Notes: generated by a model from the sequence alone, not told the origin. A stretch of 64,000 bases of DNA from an uncultured Bacilli bacterium (GCA_947629025.1 CANRCC010000002.1:1-64000); one strand, 5' to 3'; positions 1-10,952 are shown, counted from the first letter of the stretch. Made by a program: numbers and translations.

Positions 1-68
1 ACTTAGATATAAATCTAATCTCAAAATATACAGGCTTATCAATAGATGAAATTGAATCATTAAAATGA
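1..68 (+). pseudogene. C-terminal end of an Rpn-family (PD-(D/E)XK) nuclease/transposase-like gene, cut by the window edge
   Basis: The frame open from base 3 encodes LDINLISKYTGLSIDEIESLK and ends at TGA (66-68). The same tail ends the Rpn-family proteins at 18961 and 51139, which run NLISKYTGLSKSEIELVK and NLISEYTGLSIKEIESLK, so this is the 3' end of another family member, here on the plus strand. Only 21 codons are visible. Whether the gene is intact upstream cannot be seen; it is entered as a fragment because the window truncates it. Confidence 0.75.
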
Positions 69-75
69 TTCTTTT

Positions 76-825
76 TTAAAAGATAAAATGGTTAATACTC
101 ATAAATATAATACCTATTATAAAGAATATTGAAGATAATTTATTCTGATTATAACTTTTTGCTTCTGGAAGTAATTCATAAAATGATATATGCGTCATTA
201 TACCTGCAATAAAGGCAAAAAGCATACCCATAAATGAATCAGTTATTAAATTTTTTAAGAATAAAAATGCTATTAAAGCTCCAAAAGGTTCAGATAATGC
301 ACTTACAAATGTATATAAAAATGATTTCTTTTTACTTTTTGTAGAATAATATATAGGTACTGATATACTTATTCCCTCTGGAATATTATGCATCGCAATT
401 GCAAGTGCAAGAGAAATACCTAATTTTTTATCTATACTTGATGCCATAAATGTTGCAATTCCCTCTGGAATATTATGTAATACTATCGCAAGCATAGATA
501 TTATACCTACTCTAAATAATTTACTATGATTTTTATTATTATCTGGCATTTTTTTATCTATAAACATTGATGTTAAAACTCCTATACTTAAAAATATACC
601 AAAGAATAATATACTTGCTAAATTACTATAATTTTTAGTTAATAATAAAACAGATTCTGGAACTAAATCTAAAAGAGAAACACAAAGCATAACACCTGCT
701 GCAAATGACAAAGATGAAACAATTATTTTATTTGAGTCTTTTTTAGAAATAAATATTATAAGCATACCAAGCATAGTTGATAATCCAGCTAATGAAGTAA
801 TTAAAAAACTATAACTAACACTCAT
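76..825 (-). CDS. ZIP-family divalent metal (zinc) transporter
   Basis: This 249-residue integral membrane protein has about eight hydrophobic segments. It carries the two hallmark ZIP metal-binding motifs, HNIPEG at residues 117-122 and again at 146-151, in neighbouring membrane helices. The family moves Zn2+ and sometimes Fe2+ or Mn2+ into the cytoplasm; length and motif layout match bacterial ZupT-like and GufA-like members. The ATG at 825 follows a good AGGTGAT site. The gene ends just after the Rpn fragment on the other strand. The exact metal cannot be read from sequence. Confidence 0.88.
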   Translation of the reverse strand: MSVSYSFLITSLAGLSTMLGMLIIFISKKDSNKIIVSSLSFAAGVMLCVSLLDLVPESVLLLTKNYSNLASILFFGIFLSIGVLTSMFIDKKMPDNNKNHSKLFRVGIISMLAIVLHNIPEGIATFMASSIDKKLGISLALAIAMHNIPEGISISVPIYYSTKSKKKSFLYTFVSALSEPFGALIAFLFLKNLITDSFMGMLFAFIAGIMTHISFYELLPEAKSYNQNKLSSIFFIIGIIFMSINHFIF

Positions 826-888
826 ATTATCACCTATTATAATAAAATGAGTTTTATATTCATATTAGAACTATCTTATATAATAAAA

Positions 889-1524
889 TTAATTTTCTTT
901 TTTTATTATATAAATATCACTTCCAGTATAAAATGCATAAAATATTTCATCTAAATTTATGTTTTTAGATTTAATTATTGATTTTAGCCATTTTCTATTT
1001 TTATTTATATAAACTAGATTTTTTTCTTCTATAATTCCATCTAATACTATTGGCAGTGGAAATACATTATTATTATCATCCTTTTTTTGAAATACAGATA
1101 ATTTACCATTTGTTTCTAGTACTGCATAATCTACCTCTTCTATTGATCTTATTCCTTTATCTCTTAGTTGAAGTAATAAATCACTTAAATTATATTTTTG
1201 TTTTGTCATCTCTAAAAAATTTAATTTACCATTTGAAATAATAACACTTTCTTTGCCATCTAATATATCTCTAAATTTATTACTTTTTAAAGATATTTTT
1301 GCAAATAATACTTGAAATAAAACAAGTATACAAGCAGGTACTAATACAAACCATATTGGTTCTTTATAATTTTCTATACTAATTGCAATTAATTGTGAAA
1401 TAAGCATAGATATTATAAGATCAAAAACACCAAGCTCCCCTACTTCTCTTTTTCCCATTATCTTATATGATATTACGACTACCATATAAAAAAATATTGT
1501 TCTAAATATTATAGTAAATATCAT
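889..1524 (-). CDS. DUF421 (YetF/YrbG-like) membrane protein
   Basis: This 211-residue protein has three N-terminal membrane helices (about residues 1-75). The family signature around KIMGKREVGELGVFDLI is followed by a soluble part with SKNGK/LE-type beta strands and a YNLSDLLLQLRDKGI segment. This is the typical DUF421 arrangement found widely in Bacillota and linked to spore or envelope functions in Bacillus; no biochemical role is established. The ATG at 1524 has an AGGTGAT site. It lies 63 bp upstream of the ZIP gene on the same strand and may be cotranscribed with it. Confidence 0.8.
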   Translation of the reverse strand: MIFTIIFRTIFFYMVVVISYKIMGKREVGELGVFDLIISMLISQLIAISIENYKEPIWFVLVPACILVLFQVLFAKISLKSNKFRDILDGKESVIISNGKLNFLEMTKQKYNLSDLLLQLRDKGIRSIEEVDYAVLETNGKLSVFQKKDDNNNVFPLPIVLDGIIEEKNLVYINKNRKWLKSIIKSKNINLDEIFYAFYTGSDIYIIKKEN

Positions 1525-1599
1525 TTTATCACCTATTTTATTTTGTTTTAATTCATACTTTTTTATACATTAGAATAAATTTAATTAGGAAGTGATTAA

Positions 1600-1959
1600 A
1601 TGAAATATATAAAAACTATTATATTATTCTTTTCTCTATTAATAATATTAAATTTAATATCTACAATTTTATATTATTTTAATATTACTAGTAGTTCATT
1701 TAATAATATTTTAAAAATAATAATATATATTATTACATTCTTAGTATCTGGTATATATATTGGAAGAAATTCAAATAAAAAAGGATGGTTTGAAGGATTA
1801 AAAGTATCATTAATATTTATTTTAATATTTGTTATATTATCATTAATTACTAGATATGATTTTAATATTAAACAAATTATTTACTATTTAATTAGTATAG
1901 TTACAATAGTATTTGGAAGTATGATTGGAATAAATTTTAAAAAAAGAAATAAAAGTTAG
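1600..1959 (+). CDS. TIGR04086/YrzE-like small membrane protein
   Basis: This 119-residue protein is almost entirely hydrophobic, with four predicted membrane helices. A SGIYIGRNSNKKGW segment joins helices 2 and 3, as in the TIGR04086 (YrzE) family of Bacillota. In Bacillus subtilis yrzE lies in the ruvAB-queA-tgt neighbourhood, and here the gene converges with tgt 3 bp away, which supports the assignment. Start ATG follows AGGAAGTGATTAA. Function of the family is unknown. Confidence 0.65.
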   Translation: MKYIKTIILFFSLLIILNLISTILYYFNITSSSFNNILKIIIYIITFLVSGIYIGRNSNKKGWFEGLKVSLIFILIFVILSLITRYDFNIKQIIYYLISIVTIVFGSMIGINFKKRNKS

Positions 1960-1962
1960 TTT

Positions 1963-3144
<1,182 letters not shown>

Positions 3145-3212
3145 TTAAACTTATGTAAAATATTATTTGAATTTATTAAATTTAAAATATATAATTAAAG
3201 CAGGTGATTTTT

Positions 3213-3653
3213 ATGTATAGATATCAATATAATGAAAGTTTAAAATATATTATTAATGATAATATTAATCAAATTAAAAATTTTAATAATCTAACAAATG
3301 AAGATAAAGTTTTTATAGAAGAAAAAGCAAAAGAATTAAGAGAAAGATTTAATAGAGATAATTTTAATAATGAATATTATAATAAATTACTTTATTTTAT
3401 TTATAAAACTAATTATTCATTATTATATAAATTATCAAGAGAAAAAAAGCTTGCACTTATTATTGAAACTATAGATCCGAATATGGATATGTATAGAATA
3501 TATGAAGATAATTGTAATGTAAAATATATTGAAGAAGATATAAGAAAAGAATTTGGTTTTTATGATAAAGATTTAATTAGGGCTGAAAAATTATATATAG
3601 AAAGATTTTATGATAATAGTGAATTTTCATTTACAAAAAAATTAGAACCATAG
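3213..3653 (+). CDS. Hypothetical soluble protein
   Basis: I do not recognise this 146-residue protein. It is charged, predicted mostly helical, and has no signal peptide or membrane segment. It contains a LSREKKLALIIETIDPNMDMYR segment and is rich in Asn, Tyr, Glu and Lys like the rest of the genome. An upstream in-frame GTG at 3204 is part of the ribosome binding site CAGGTGATTTTT, so the ATG at 3213 is the better start. It stands alone on the plus strand between divergent tgt and convergent GNAT genes. Confidence 0.7.
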   Translation: MYRYQYNESLKYIINDNINQIKNFNNLTNEDKVFIEEKAKELRERFNRDNFNNEYYNKLLYFIYKTNYSLLYKLSREKKLALIIETIDPNMDMYRIYEDNCNVKYIEEDIRKEFGFYDKDLIRAEKLYIERFYDNSEFSFTKKLEP

Positions 3654-3661
3654 GTTCTAAT
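3641..3661. terminator. Bidirectional terminator hairpin
   Basis: A perfect inverted repeat with a 9-bp stem (ATTAGAACC/GGTTCTAAT) and 3-nt loop sits across the stop codons of two converging genes. It is followed by a T run in the minus direction. Confidence 0.6.
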
Positions 3662-4118
3662 TAAAATACTTATATACGTATTTATTATTGCTTTCAGATG
3701 ATACAGTATATCCATTATCTTCTGCACATTTTATACTATGTATATTACTTTTATCTATTACTAGTTTAATATCCTTTGCATTTGTATATTCCATAATATA
3801 CTGAGTTATTAAACCTAAAGTTTTACTACCATACCCTTTATTTCTGTAATGTTTTCTTATAATATACCATAACTCTAAAATACCCTCTTTATCAATATCT
3901 TTAGTGCCAATTATACCAACTTTTTTCTTTTCTGCATTAATTATATATGTTTTCCCATATTCAAATTCATCTTCACTTGTAGGTTCTTGCAAAAATGAAT
4001 CAAGATTTGATGAAATATTTAATATTCCTGGTGTTTTTTTAAGTTCATCAATAAGAGAGATATGTGAAGATTCATATTTTCTTAGTGCTTCTAATTCTTC
4101 ACTTCTTAATTTTATCAT
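3657..4118 (-). CDS. GNAT-family N-acetyltransferase
   Basis: The protein has 153 residues. The acetyl-CoA binding motif A is visible as IIRKHYRNKGYGSKTLGL (RxxGxG/A type), followed by a helix and the DKSNIHSIKCAEDNGY segment that is characteristic of the family's C-terminal half. Substrate unknown. An earlier in-frame start (4142) exists, but AGAGGTGG lies 5 bases before the ATG at 4118. Monocistronic, convergent with the hypothetical gene at 3213. Confidence 0.8.
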   Translation of the reverse strand: MIKLRSEELEALRKYESSHISLIDELKKTPGILNISSNLDSFLQEPTSEDEFEYGKTYIINAEKKKVGIIGTKDIDKEGILELWYIIRKHYRNKGYGSKTLGLITQYIMEYTNAKDIKLVIDKSNIHSIKCAEDNGYTVSSESNNKYVYKYFN

Positions 4119-4172
4119 AATACCACCTCTTTTTTTGTGCATACTATATCACAAAAAGCAAAAAAAAGCAAA

Positions 4173-5195
4173 TTATTTGATAAACATAGAATCTCCAAAT
4201 GAGAAAAATCTATATTTATTATCAACTGCTTTTTTATATGCATTCATTATATTATCTTTACCTGCAAATGCGCAAACAAGCATTACAAGTGTTGATTTTG
4301 GAAGATGAAAATTAGTAATTAATGAATCTATTGCTTTAAATTTATATCCTGGATATATAAATATATCAGTCCAACCAGAACATTCTTTAAATTTACCATA
4401 TAAATTCATAATAGTTTCAAGTGTTCTTGTAGTAGTTGTACCTACTGATATAATTCTTCTATTTTCTTTTTTAGCTAAATTAAGTATATCTGCTGTTTCT
4501 TCACTCATTTGATAATATTCACTATGCATTTTATGATTAGTAATATCATCTTCTGAAACAGGTCTAAATGTTCCAAGTCCTACATGAAGTGTTACTTCTG
4601 TTATAATAATTTCTTTTTCTTTTATTTTTGTAAGTAATTCTTCAGTAAAATGAAATCCTGCGGTAGGCGCTGCTGCACTACCATTAATTTTTGCATATAC
4701 TGTTTGATATCTTGACTTATCATTTAATTTTTCATGTATATATGGAGGAAGTGGCATTTCTCCTAATTTATCTAATATTTCTAAAAATATTCCATCATAT
4801 ATAAACTTAAAATTTCTAATACCATCTTCACCTTCTGATACACACTTTGCCTTTAATATATTTTCAAAATTAATAATAGTACCAACTTTTACTCTTCTAG
4901 CTGGCTTACATAAACATTGCCAAATATCATCACCTAAATCTTTAAGCATAAGTATTTCAATAGTAGCATTTGTTTCTTCCTTTATTCCGATAAGTCTTGC
5001 AGGTATAACTTTAGAATTATTTATAACAAGTACATCACCTTTATTTAGATAATTAATAATATTATCAAATCTTTCATGCGATATATCTCCTGTGTTTTTA
5101 TCTAAAACAAGTAATTTAGAATGATCTCTTTCTTTTAGGGGTGTTTGCGCAATTAATTCTTCTGGTAAATAGTAGTCAAAATCACTTGTTTTCAT
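4173..5195 (-). CDS. queA: S-adenosylmethionine:tRNA ribosyltransferase-isomerase
   Basis: QueA transfers and isomerises the ribosyl part of SAM onto 7-aminomethyl-7-deazaguanine in tRNA, giving epoxyqueuosine. The 340-residue length is typical. Recognisable segments are the N-terminal [15 protein letters not shown], the [13 protein letters not shown] strand, [13 protein letters not shown] near the middle, [10 protein letters not shown], and the C-terminal [14 protein letters not shown]. It overlaps the upstream unknown gene by 4 bp (ATGA), implying translational coupling, and lies upstream of tgt, which acts two steps earlier in the same pathway. Confidence 0.97.
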   Translation of the reverse strand: MKTSDFDYYLPEELIAQTPLKERDHSKLLVLDKNTGDISHERFDNIINYLNKGDVLVINNSKVIPARLIGIKEETNATIEILMLKDLGDDIWQCLCKPARRVKVGTIINFENILKAKCVSEGEDGIRNFKFIYDGIFLEILDKLGEMPLPPYIHEKLNDKSRYQTVYAKINGSAAAPTAGFHFTEELLTKIKEKEIIITEVTLHVGLGTFRPVSEDDITNHKMHSEYYQMSEETADILNLAKKENRRIISVGTTTTRTLETIMNLYGKFKECSGWTDIFIYPGYKFKAIDSLITNFHLPKSTLVMLVCAFAGKDNIMNAYKKAVDNKYRFFSFGDSMFIK

Positions 5196-6130
5196 AATTT
5201 CATACCTCCATTATTTTCATCTTTCTTATATATTTTTTCTAAATCATCTATATCTATATTATTAATATTTTTAAATAATAACATAGATTCCATAGTTTCT
5301 TTATCAATTTTTTCTAAATCATCAGAAAAAGAAAAAATTATATCTACTAAATCTGATAACAATGATATTTCTTTAATTAATGTATTACTTATACTTCTTA
5401 TTTTTATAACTAATTGTATAAATTTGTATTTTATATCATCACTATATGTTTTTATTAGTAAAATTGAATCAATATTATCAACTATATGTTGATCAATCTT
5501 ATCAAAAAAGAATGCGATTTGATTTAAATAATAATTATGAATATTATCTATTGTATAAATTGATAACTCCATATCATCTTTATTATCATCATTATATATT
5601 AAATATATATCAAGTATATTTTTACCATTATTTAATGCATCTATTATATCAACCATTAAAACTTTCTTATCTTTTTTTTCATTATTAATTATTTTTTTAA
5701 TTCCAGTATTTGATAAAGTATTAGCTATATCTAAATATGATTTTGGATTTATTTCATCCATTTCACAAAAAGATTTTAGTATAACTGATAAATATTCATC
5801 ATCATTTATAAATATCTTTCCTTTTGATTTAAATGCTAAGTAAAAATATTCAAGCATCAAATAATATTTATTTGAATCATCTTCATCATATGTTACTTTA
5901 TCAAAATTACTAATAAATCTATCAATTAATTTACTAGATAATAATCTTTTATTTTCATTCAAATATAATTCTTTTAAAAAGTCATATAATATTTTAAAAT
6001 TATCATCAAGTAATTCTTTATTTTTAGTTTCAAACTTTTTTATGTCATTATATGATTTTTTTATTAATTCATCTAATTTTTCATTTTTACTATTCTTTTT
6101 AAGTTCATTAAAATCAACTATATTACCCAT
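5192..6130 (-). CDS. Hypothetical helical protein inserted between ruvB and queA
   Basis: I do not recognise this 312-residue protein. It is acidic and Asn/Asp/Lys-rich, predicted all-alpha, with no signal peptide or membrane segment. It is sandwiched between ruvB (21 bp upstream) and queA (4-bp overlap), so it is certainly cotranscribed with them. In Bacillus relatives nothing of this kind sits there. Repeated short helical segments (for example [17 protein letters not shown] near the C-terminus) are compatible with an alpha-alpha scaffold, but that is a guess. Confidence 0.75.
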   Translation of the reverse strand: MGNIVDFNELKKNSKNEKLDELIKKSYNDIKKFETKNKELLDDNFKILYDFLKELYLNENKRLLSSKLIDRFISNFDKVTYDEDDSNKYYLMLEYFYLAFKSKGKIFINDDEYLSVILKSFCEMDEINPKSYLDIANTLSNTGIKKIINNEKKDKKVLMVDIIDALNNGKNILDIYLIYNDDNKDDMELSIYTIDNIHNYYLNQIAFFFDKIDQHIVDNIDSILLIKTYSDDIKYKFIQLVIKIRSISNTLIKEISLLSDLVDIIFSFSDDLEKIDKETMESMLLFKNINNIDIDDLEKIYKKDENNGGMKL

Positions 6131-6151
6131 AACAACACTTCCAATATATAT

Positions 6152-7156
6152 TTAATCAAATAATCCCTCTTGATGTACAATACCTAAATGTTCATATGCT
6201 TTTTTAGTAACAACTCTACCTCTATTAGTTCTTTTTAAATATCCATTTTGAAGAAGATAAGGTTCATATACATCTTCAATTGTACTTGCTTCTTCTCCTA
6301 TTGATGATGCAAGTGCATCAATACCAACAGGTCCACCATTAAATTTATATATTATAGCTTTAAGCAAATTATGATCTGTATCATCAAGTCCCTCTGAATC
6401 AACTTTTAATCTATCAAGAGATGTTTTAGTTATATCTATATCAATAATTCCATTACCATTAACAAGAGCAAAATCTCTTACTCTTTTTAATAAACGATTA
6501 GCAATTCTAGGAGTACCTCTTGCTCTTTTAGCAAGTTCAAGTGCTGCTTCTTCTTCTATTTCTACATCAAATACATTAGCAGTTCTCTTTATAATTGTTG
6601 TTAAATCTTTAATTGTATAATATTCAAGTTTTGATATTATTCCAAATCTATCTCTTAACGGTGATGTTAAATCACCTACTCTTGTAGTTGCACCAACAAG
6701 TGTAAAAGGAGGTAAATCTATTTTAATACTTCTACTTGATCCATCATTTCCAATTATTATATCTAAAGTAAAATCTTCCATAGCAGAATAAAGTACTTCT
6801 TCTATTACCCTAGGCATTCTATGTATTTCATCAATAAAAAGTACATCCCCCTCTTCTAAGGATGATAAAATTGCTGCTAAATCACCTGTTTTTTCTATTG
6901 CTGGACCACTAGATGTTTTAATATTTTTACCAAGTTCATTTGAAATTATATAAGCAAGTGTTGTTTTTCCAAGTCCAGGTGGACCATATAACAATGTATG
7001 ATCTAATGGTTCATCTCTTAATTTAGCTGCTTCAATAAATATTTTCATATTTTCTTTAACATCATCTTGACCAATATATTCTTTTAAATATTGTGGTCTT
7101 AATGAAAGCTCATAATCATCTTCAATTTGTTTTTCTTCATCTAATAATCTTTCCAT
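6152..7156 (-). CDS. ruvB: Holliday junction branch migration ATPase RuvB
   Basis: RuvB is the AAA+ hexameric motor that drives Holliday junction migration together with RuvA. The protein has 334 residues. It shows the N-terminal [13 protein letters not shown], Walker A GPPGLGKT (58-65), Walker B FIDEIHRM, the RDRFGI sensor/arginine-finger region and the C-terminal winged helix ending with the GRV(V)T-AY-HLG segment. The start ATG at 7156 has AGGAGG-type spacing. It lies 8 bp downstream of ruvA, the normal operon order. Confidence 0.98.
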   Translation of the reverse strand: MERLLDEEKQIEDDYELSLRPQYLKEYIGQDDVKENMKIFIEAAKLRDEPLDHTLLYGPPGLGKTTLAYIISNELGKNIKTSSGPAIEKTGDLAAILSSLEEGDVLFIDEIHRMPRVIEEVLYSAMEDFTLDIIIGNDGSSRSIKIDLPPFTLVGATTRVGDLTSPLRDRFGIISKLEYYTIKDLTTIIKRTANVFDVEIEEEAALELAKRARGTPRIANRLLKRVRDFALVNGNGIIDIDITKTSLDRLKVDSEGLDDTDHNLLKAIIYKFNGGPVGIDALASSIGEEASTIEDVYEPYLLQNGYLKRTNRGRVVTKKAYEHLGIVHQEGLFD

Positions 7157-7164
7157 ACTGCCTC

Positions 7165-7716
7165 CTATTTTAACATTAATTTTAATGCTTCTTTTATTTT
7201 TTGTTCAATTGGAATATCTTTTGGTACATTTTTAATAACTTTATTTATATCATTAGTCTTATATCCAAGAGCCTTTAGGGCACCAACAAGTTCATCATCT
7301 ACTATATTAACATCATCTTTCTTACTAACTAATTTTCCTTTTAAATCTAGTATTATTTGTCTTGCTACTTTATCTCCAATTTTAGGAAATTTTTTTAAAT
7401 ATAAAATATTTTCTCTTTCAATTGCATCTATAATTGATGAAAAAGATGATGTTGCAAACATAGGTATAGCCATTTTAGGACCTAGACCTTTAACACTAAT
7501 TAATTTTAAAAATAAGTCTCTTTCTTCTTTAGTTTTAAATCCAAATAATGAATCTTCATCTTCTCTTATATTTTCATATACATATACTTTATATTCTTCA
7601 CCAATTTCAAAAGAATATGGATTTGCTACATATATCTTATAACCTATATTTGAAACATTTACTACTATATATCCTGCATCTACATCATCTATAATACCTT
7701 TTATAAATTCGAACAT
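7165..7716 (-). CDS. ruvA: Holliday junction DNA-binding protein RuvA
   Basis: RuvA tetramers bind the junction and load RuvB. The 183-residue protein has the N-terminal OB fold beginning [12 protein letters not shown], the DEDSLFGF loop, helix-hairpin-helix motifs (VKGLGPKMA and [13 protein letters not shown]), and the flexible C-terminal domain III ending in an ALKLMLK helix. At 183 residues it is slightly shorter than the usual 190-205. First gene of the ruvA-ruvB-queA-tgt unit. An extended -10 (TGT then TATAAT, 7737-7742) lies 21-26 bases upstream of the start. Confidence 0.97.
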   Translation of the reverse strand: MFEFIKGIIDDVDAGYIVVNVSNIGYKIYVANPYSFEIGEEYKVYVYENIREDEDSLFGFKTKEERDLFLKLISVKGLGPKMAIPMFATSSFSSIIDAIERENILYLKKFPKIGDKVARQIILDLKGKLVSKKDDVNIVDDELVGALKALGYKTNDINKVIKNVPKDIPIEQKIKEALKLMLK

Positions 7717-7744
7717 ATGTTATCACTCCTAAACTAATTATAAC

Positions 7745-7775
7745 ATAAAAAAACTATAATTTGTTAATTATAGTT
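7745..7775 (-). terminator. Rho-independent terminator after the Flp-like gene
   Basis: A 10-bp perfect stem (AACTATAATT/AATTATAGTT, 7752-7775) with a 4-nt loop is followed on the minus strand by seven Ts. It directly follows the stop of the gene at 7788 and precedes the ruvA promoter. Confidence 0.75.
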
Positions 7776-7787
7776 AATATTTTTAAT

Positions 7788-7979
7788 TTAATTATTAACG
7801 CAAGTACCCTCACCTGGTTTAATACCATCTTTATATACTTTATCTACTGCTTTACATGATGCTTTTGTTACAAAATCTGTTAAATAACCACCAAACATTT
7901 TAATAATAAATATTGAAAAAATAGTTATTAAAGTTATTATTAAAATATACTCAACAAATGTTTTTGTCTTTTTATTCAT
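7788..7979 (-). CDS. Flp/Fap-type pilin-like small membrane peptide
   Basis: This 63-residue protein starts with a short basic leader, then KTFVEYILIITLITIFSIF, a single hydrophobic helix with the Glu-Tyr pair typical of Flp-type IVb pilins. It ends with a short soluble tail containing two cysteines (KASCKAV and GTCVNN) that could form a disulphide. A type IV leader peptidase gene is present in this window at 44599. No tad secretion genes are adjacent. The Flp reading rests on the pattern only; a different small membrane peptide is possible. Confidence 0.6.
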   Translation of the reverse strand: MNKKTKTFVEYILIITLITIFSIFIIKMFGGYLTDFVTKASCKAVDKVYKDGIKPGEGTCVNN

Positions 7980-8065
7980 TTAATCAGCTCCATTATCAAA
8001 GAAAAGTATACATTCTTTTTTTATATTTGTCAATTTATAAATCAACTTAAATCTTTGATAATGTT

Positions 8066-8872
8066 TTAAATATTATGTTTCTTATTTATATTATCATTAT
8101 ATTCAAAATCTATTCTATCTTTATTAACTCCAAATCTAGCACGAAGATATTTTTCCATACCAGGTGTATTCATCATACTTTTATATTCTTCTATTGATGG
8201 TTTTTCAATAGGTTTAACAAAATAATCTATATTAGAGAAATCAGTACCTATATTAAAACCTGGCAAATTTCTTTCATTATTTTTGTATGGAATACTTATA
8301 TATACATATAAATCTGGATATATATTTGAATTATTTGTAACTTTCATAACATCTGGATAAACTCTTTCTTTAACGATTTTATCAGTATTCTCACTACCAT
8401 CTTCCCATTTTTCTTGTTTTTCATAATATTCAATACCATTTAAGTCATATTTTTTTAATATTCTAATATATTCTGTTTTACTATAATTATCATTAGATTT
8501 TGTAGTAACATTACTTAATCCCTCATAATAAGAACTAAAATCAATACCAAGATCTGTCATTTTTATACTAGTAGTTATAGTATTTTTCTTACTATCTTTA
8601 CTAATATCATCTACAATTTTATCTAAAGTATCAGTTATTTGTATTTTCTTACTATCTTCTAATGTTAGTTTATAATAAATTTTATCTGAAGATTCTTTAT
8701 TACTACTAACAATAATACTATTTTTATCTATATTTAAAGAGCAATCTTTAAAACTATTTATTCTAGATATAATATCATTAATAATTTCTTTAAAACTATT
8801 ATTTTCTAACATACTCCTATCAATATTATTTTTAATAAAAAACCCTATTAATTGTTCGCTTTTAATTGACAT
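8066..8872 (-). CDS. Hypothetical protein
   Basis: I do not recognise this 268-residue protein. It has no signal peptide or membrane helix. The middle contains alternating charged and beta-prone segments, and the C-terminal third contains PGMEKYLRARFGVNKDRIDFEY. The ATG at 8872 has an AGGAGAAGTGG site; an in-frame GTG two codons upstream falls inside that site. It is transcribed towards the Flp-like gene 86 bp away, with no clear terminator between them, so the two may be coexpressed. Confidence 0.7.
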   Translation of the reverse strand: MSIKSEQLIGFFIKNNIDRSMLENNSFKEIINDIISRINSFKDCSLNIDKNSIIVSSNKESSDKIYYKLTLEDSKKIQITDTLDKIVDDISKDSKKNTITTSIKMTDLGIDFSSYYEGLSNVTTKSNDNYSKTEYIRILKKYDLNGIEYYEKQEKWEDGSENTDKIVKERVYPDVMKVTNNSNIYPDLYVYISIPYKNNERNLPGFNIGTDFSNIDYFVKPIEKPSIEEYKSMMNTPGMEKYLRARFGVNKDRIDFEYNDNINKKHNI

Positions 8873-8968
8873 AACCACTTCTCCTTATTATCTATATTTA
8901 AAATAGCATTTAATTTATATATTGTCAATGTTTTTGTAAACTAGTATGTAAATAAAAAGAATAGATAA

Positions 8969-10237
8969 CTATTCTTTAAACTCAAATTCAAAATCAAGGA
9001 TTCTAACAATATCTCCCTCTTTAATTCCCATTTCTTTTAACTTATCATCTATTCCCATTTTTCTTAATTTATTAGAAAATCTTCTTACACCCTCATCAGT
9101 AAATTTAGTCATTCTTAATAATTTTTCTACTTTTTCTCCCTTAACTACATAAATATTATTTTCTTTTGTAATTTCAAATGGTTTTTCTTCTTTAAATTTA
9201 TATAGAACATGACTTTCAAACTGATCTTCTTCATATATAGGATAACTTTCTTCTTCATCTAATTTATCTGCAATTGCACATAATACATCAGGTATACCAT
9301 CACCGTTTATAGCAGATATTTCATATACTTTATCAGATACTTTTTCTTTAAATTTCTTTAAATTTTCTTTTGCTGATTCCATATCCATTTTATTTGCAAT
9401 TATTATTTGTGGTTTTTTTAATATTTTTGGATTAAATTCTTCAAGTTCTTTATTAATTTTAACGTAATCTTCATAAGGATCTCTACCCTCAATAGCACTC
9501 ATATCTATAATATGCGCAATTACTCTTGTTCTTTCAATGTGTTTTAAAAATTGATCTCCAAGTCCATCTCCTTTTGATGCACCCTCAATAAGTCCAGGAA
9601 GATCTGCTGCGACAAAAACACGATTATCTTTAGTCTTAACAACACCTAAATTAGGTGATAATGTTGTAAAATGATAAGCAGCTATTTTAGGTTTTGCTCT
9701 TGATATTTTTGATATTAATGTTGATTTACCTACACTTGGCATTCCAACAAATCCAACATCTGCAAGTAATTTTAATTCTACTTTTAATTTTCTTTCTTCA
9801 CCAGGTTCTCCATTTTCTGAAAAATTAGGTGCAGGATTAGTTGCAGTTGCAAATGCAGTATTTCCTCTTCCACCTCTTCCACCTTTAGCTACTACTACTT
9901 CATCATTTTCTTTTGTTAAATCTGCTAATATTAAGCCTGTATCCATATCGGTTACTGTTGTTCCTTGAGGTACTTTAATTATTATGTTTTCTGCATTTTT
10001 TCCATTTTTATTACTACCAAGACCATTTGCGCCTTTATTTCCTTTTATTAATTTTTTATATCTTAAATCAAGTAGTGTCTTAAGTCCTAAATCAACTTTA
10101 AAAATAATATCTGCACCCTTTCCTCCATTACCTCCAAAAGGGCCACCCATAGGAATATATTTTTCTCTTCTAAATGCAGTACAGCCATCTCCACCATTAC
10201 CTGCTTTTACATCTACTATTACCTCATCTACAAACAT
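8969..10237 (-). CDS. obgE: GTPase ObgE/CgtA
   Basis: Obg is an essential GTPase acting in 50S ribosome assembly and stress control. The 422-residue protein has the glycine-rich N-terminal Obg fold (GNGGDGCTAFRREKY; GGPFGGNGGKGAD), the G domain (Walker A near GMPSVGKST, DLPGLIEGAS, NKMD), and the C-terminal OCT domain (VRRFSNKLRKMGIDDKL) seen in Gram-positive members. A GTG three codons earlier lies inside the GGGAGGTG site, so ATG at 10237 is preferred. It sits downstream of the rplU-prp-rpmA operon as in Bacillus, with trmB between. Confidence 0.97.
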   Translation of the reverse strand: MFVDEVIVDVKAGNGGDGCTAFRREKYIPMGGPFGGNGGKGADIIFKVDLGLKTLLDLRYKKLIKGNKGANGLGSNKNGKNAENIIIKVPQGTTVTDMDTGLILADLTKENDEVVVAKGGRGGRGNTAFATATNPAPNFSENGEPGEERKLKVELKLLADVGFVGMPSVGKSTLISKISRAKPKIAAYHFTTLSPNLGVVKTKDNRVFVAADLPGLIEGASKGDGLGDQFLKHIERTRVIAHIIDMSAIEGRDPYEDYVKINKELEEFNPKILKKPQIIIANKMDMESAKENLKKFKEKVSDKVYEISAINGDGIPDVLCAIADKLDEEESYPIYEEDQFESHVLYKFKEEKPFEITKENNIYVVKGEKVEKLLRMTKFTDEGVRRFSNKLRKMGIDDKLKEMGIKEGDIVRILDFEFEFKE

Positions 10238-10261
10238 ATAATTCACCTCCCTTTAGATAAA

Positions 10262-10900
10262 TTAATTTTTAAAGAATGCATCTACATAATATACTGGTCT
10301 ATGTTCTTTAAAATATTGTTTTTCAAAATCAGTCATAACATTTTCTATTTTTCTTTCATCTTTATGTAAATCTAAACTAACTTTATTAAAAGAATACCAA
10401 TAATTACTTAAACTTTCAAGTGAAGATGCAAATAATATTTTATTATCAGTCTTTAAAATTATGTGCTTATCTTTTTTAAATATTCTATCATATAATTTTA
10501 GATAACTTTCATGAGTAAATCTTTTCTTTTCATCTTGTTTTTTAGGCCAAGGTTCTGAAAATGTTAGATATATAGTATCAATTTCTTTACCAAAATAATT
10601 AATAATATTTCTAGCATCTGCACAAATAATCTTTAAATTTTTTAAATTTTGACCTTTAATATTATTAATTGCAGTAGCAGTTTGTGACTTATCTAATTCT
10701 AGACCAATATAATTAATATTTGGATTATTTTTAGCCATTTGAATTATAAAACTACCTCTTCCCATACCAAGTTCTAAACATATCTTATTATTATTATTAA
10801 ATAAACTAGACCATTTTCCTTTATAACTTTCAGGATTTTTAACAAGATAAGAACTATTTTCTATAATTTTTTCAGCATTTTTTACAACATTATAACGCAT
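10262..10900 (-). CDS. trmB: tRNA (guanine-N7)-methyltransferase
   Basis: TrmB methylates G46 of tRNAs with SAM. The 212-residue protein contains the Rossmann SAM motif LELGMGRGSFI, the NYIGLELDKSQTA strand, and the family signature TFSEPWPKKQDEKKRFTHESYL (PWPKxxHxKRR type). A longer reading frame to 10939 exists, but ATG at 10900 has GGAG at the right distance and gives the usual MRxR-like N-terminus. It occupies the position between rpmA and obg that spo0B has in Bacillus subtilis. Confidence 0.95.
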   Translation of the reverse strand: MRYNVVKNAEKIIENSSYLVKNPESYKGKWSSLFNNNNKICLELGMGRGSFIIQMAKNNPNINYIGLELDKSQTATAINNIKGQNLKNLKIICADARNIINYFGKEIDTIYLTFSEPWPKKQDEKKRFTHESYLKLYDRIFKKDKHIILKTDNKILFASSLESLSNYWYSFNKVSLDLHKDERKIENVMTDFEKQYFKEHRPVYYVDAFFKN

Positions 10901-10920
10901 AATTTCACACTCCAATTTAT

Positions 10921-10952
10921 ATATAAAAAATATCATCACATAGATGATATTT
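10921..10952 (-). terminator. Terminator of the rplU-prp-rpmA operon
   Basis: A 10-bp stem (AAATATCATC/GATGATATTT, 10928-10952) with a 5-nt loop overlaps the rpmA stop and is followed on the minus strand by a T-rich run. Confidence 0.7.

Noticed and set aside
7788-7979. TatA-like translocase subunit
   Set aside because: The amphipathic helix and FG hinge after the membrane segment are missing, and a Glu-Tyr pair fits Flp pilins better.
9984-10241. Plus-strand open frame opposite the start of obgE
   Set aside because: It is an antisense shadow of the glycine-rich Obg domain, with no ribosome site.
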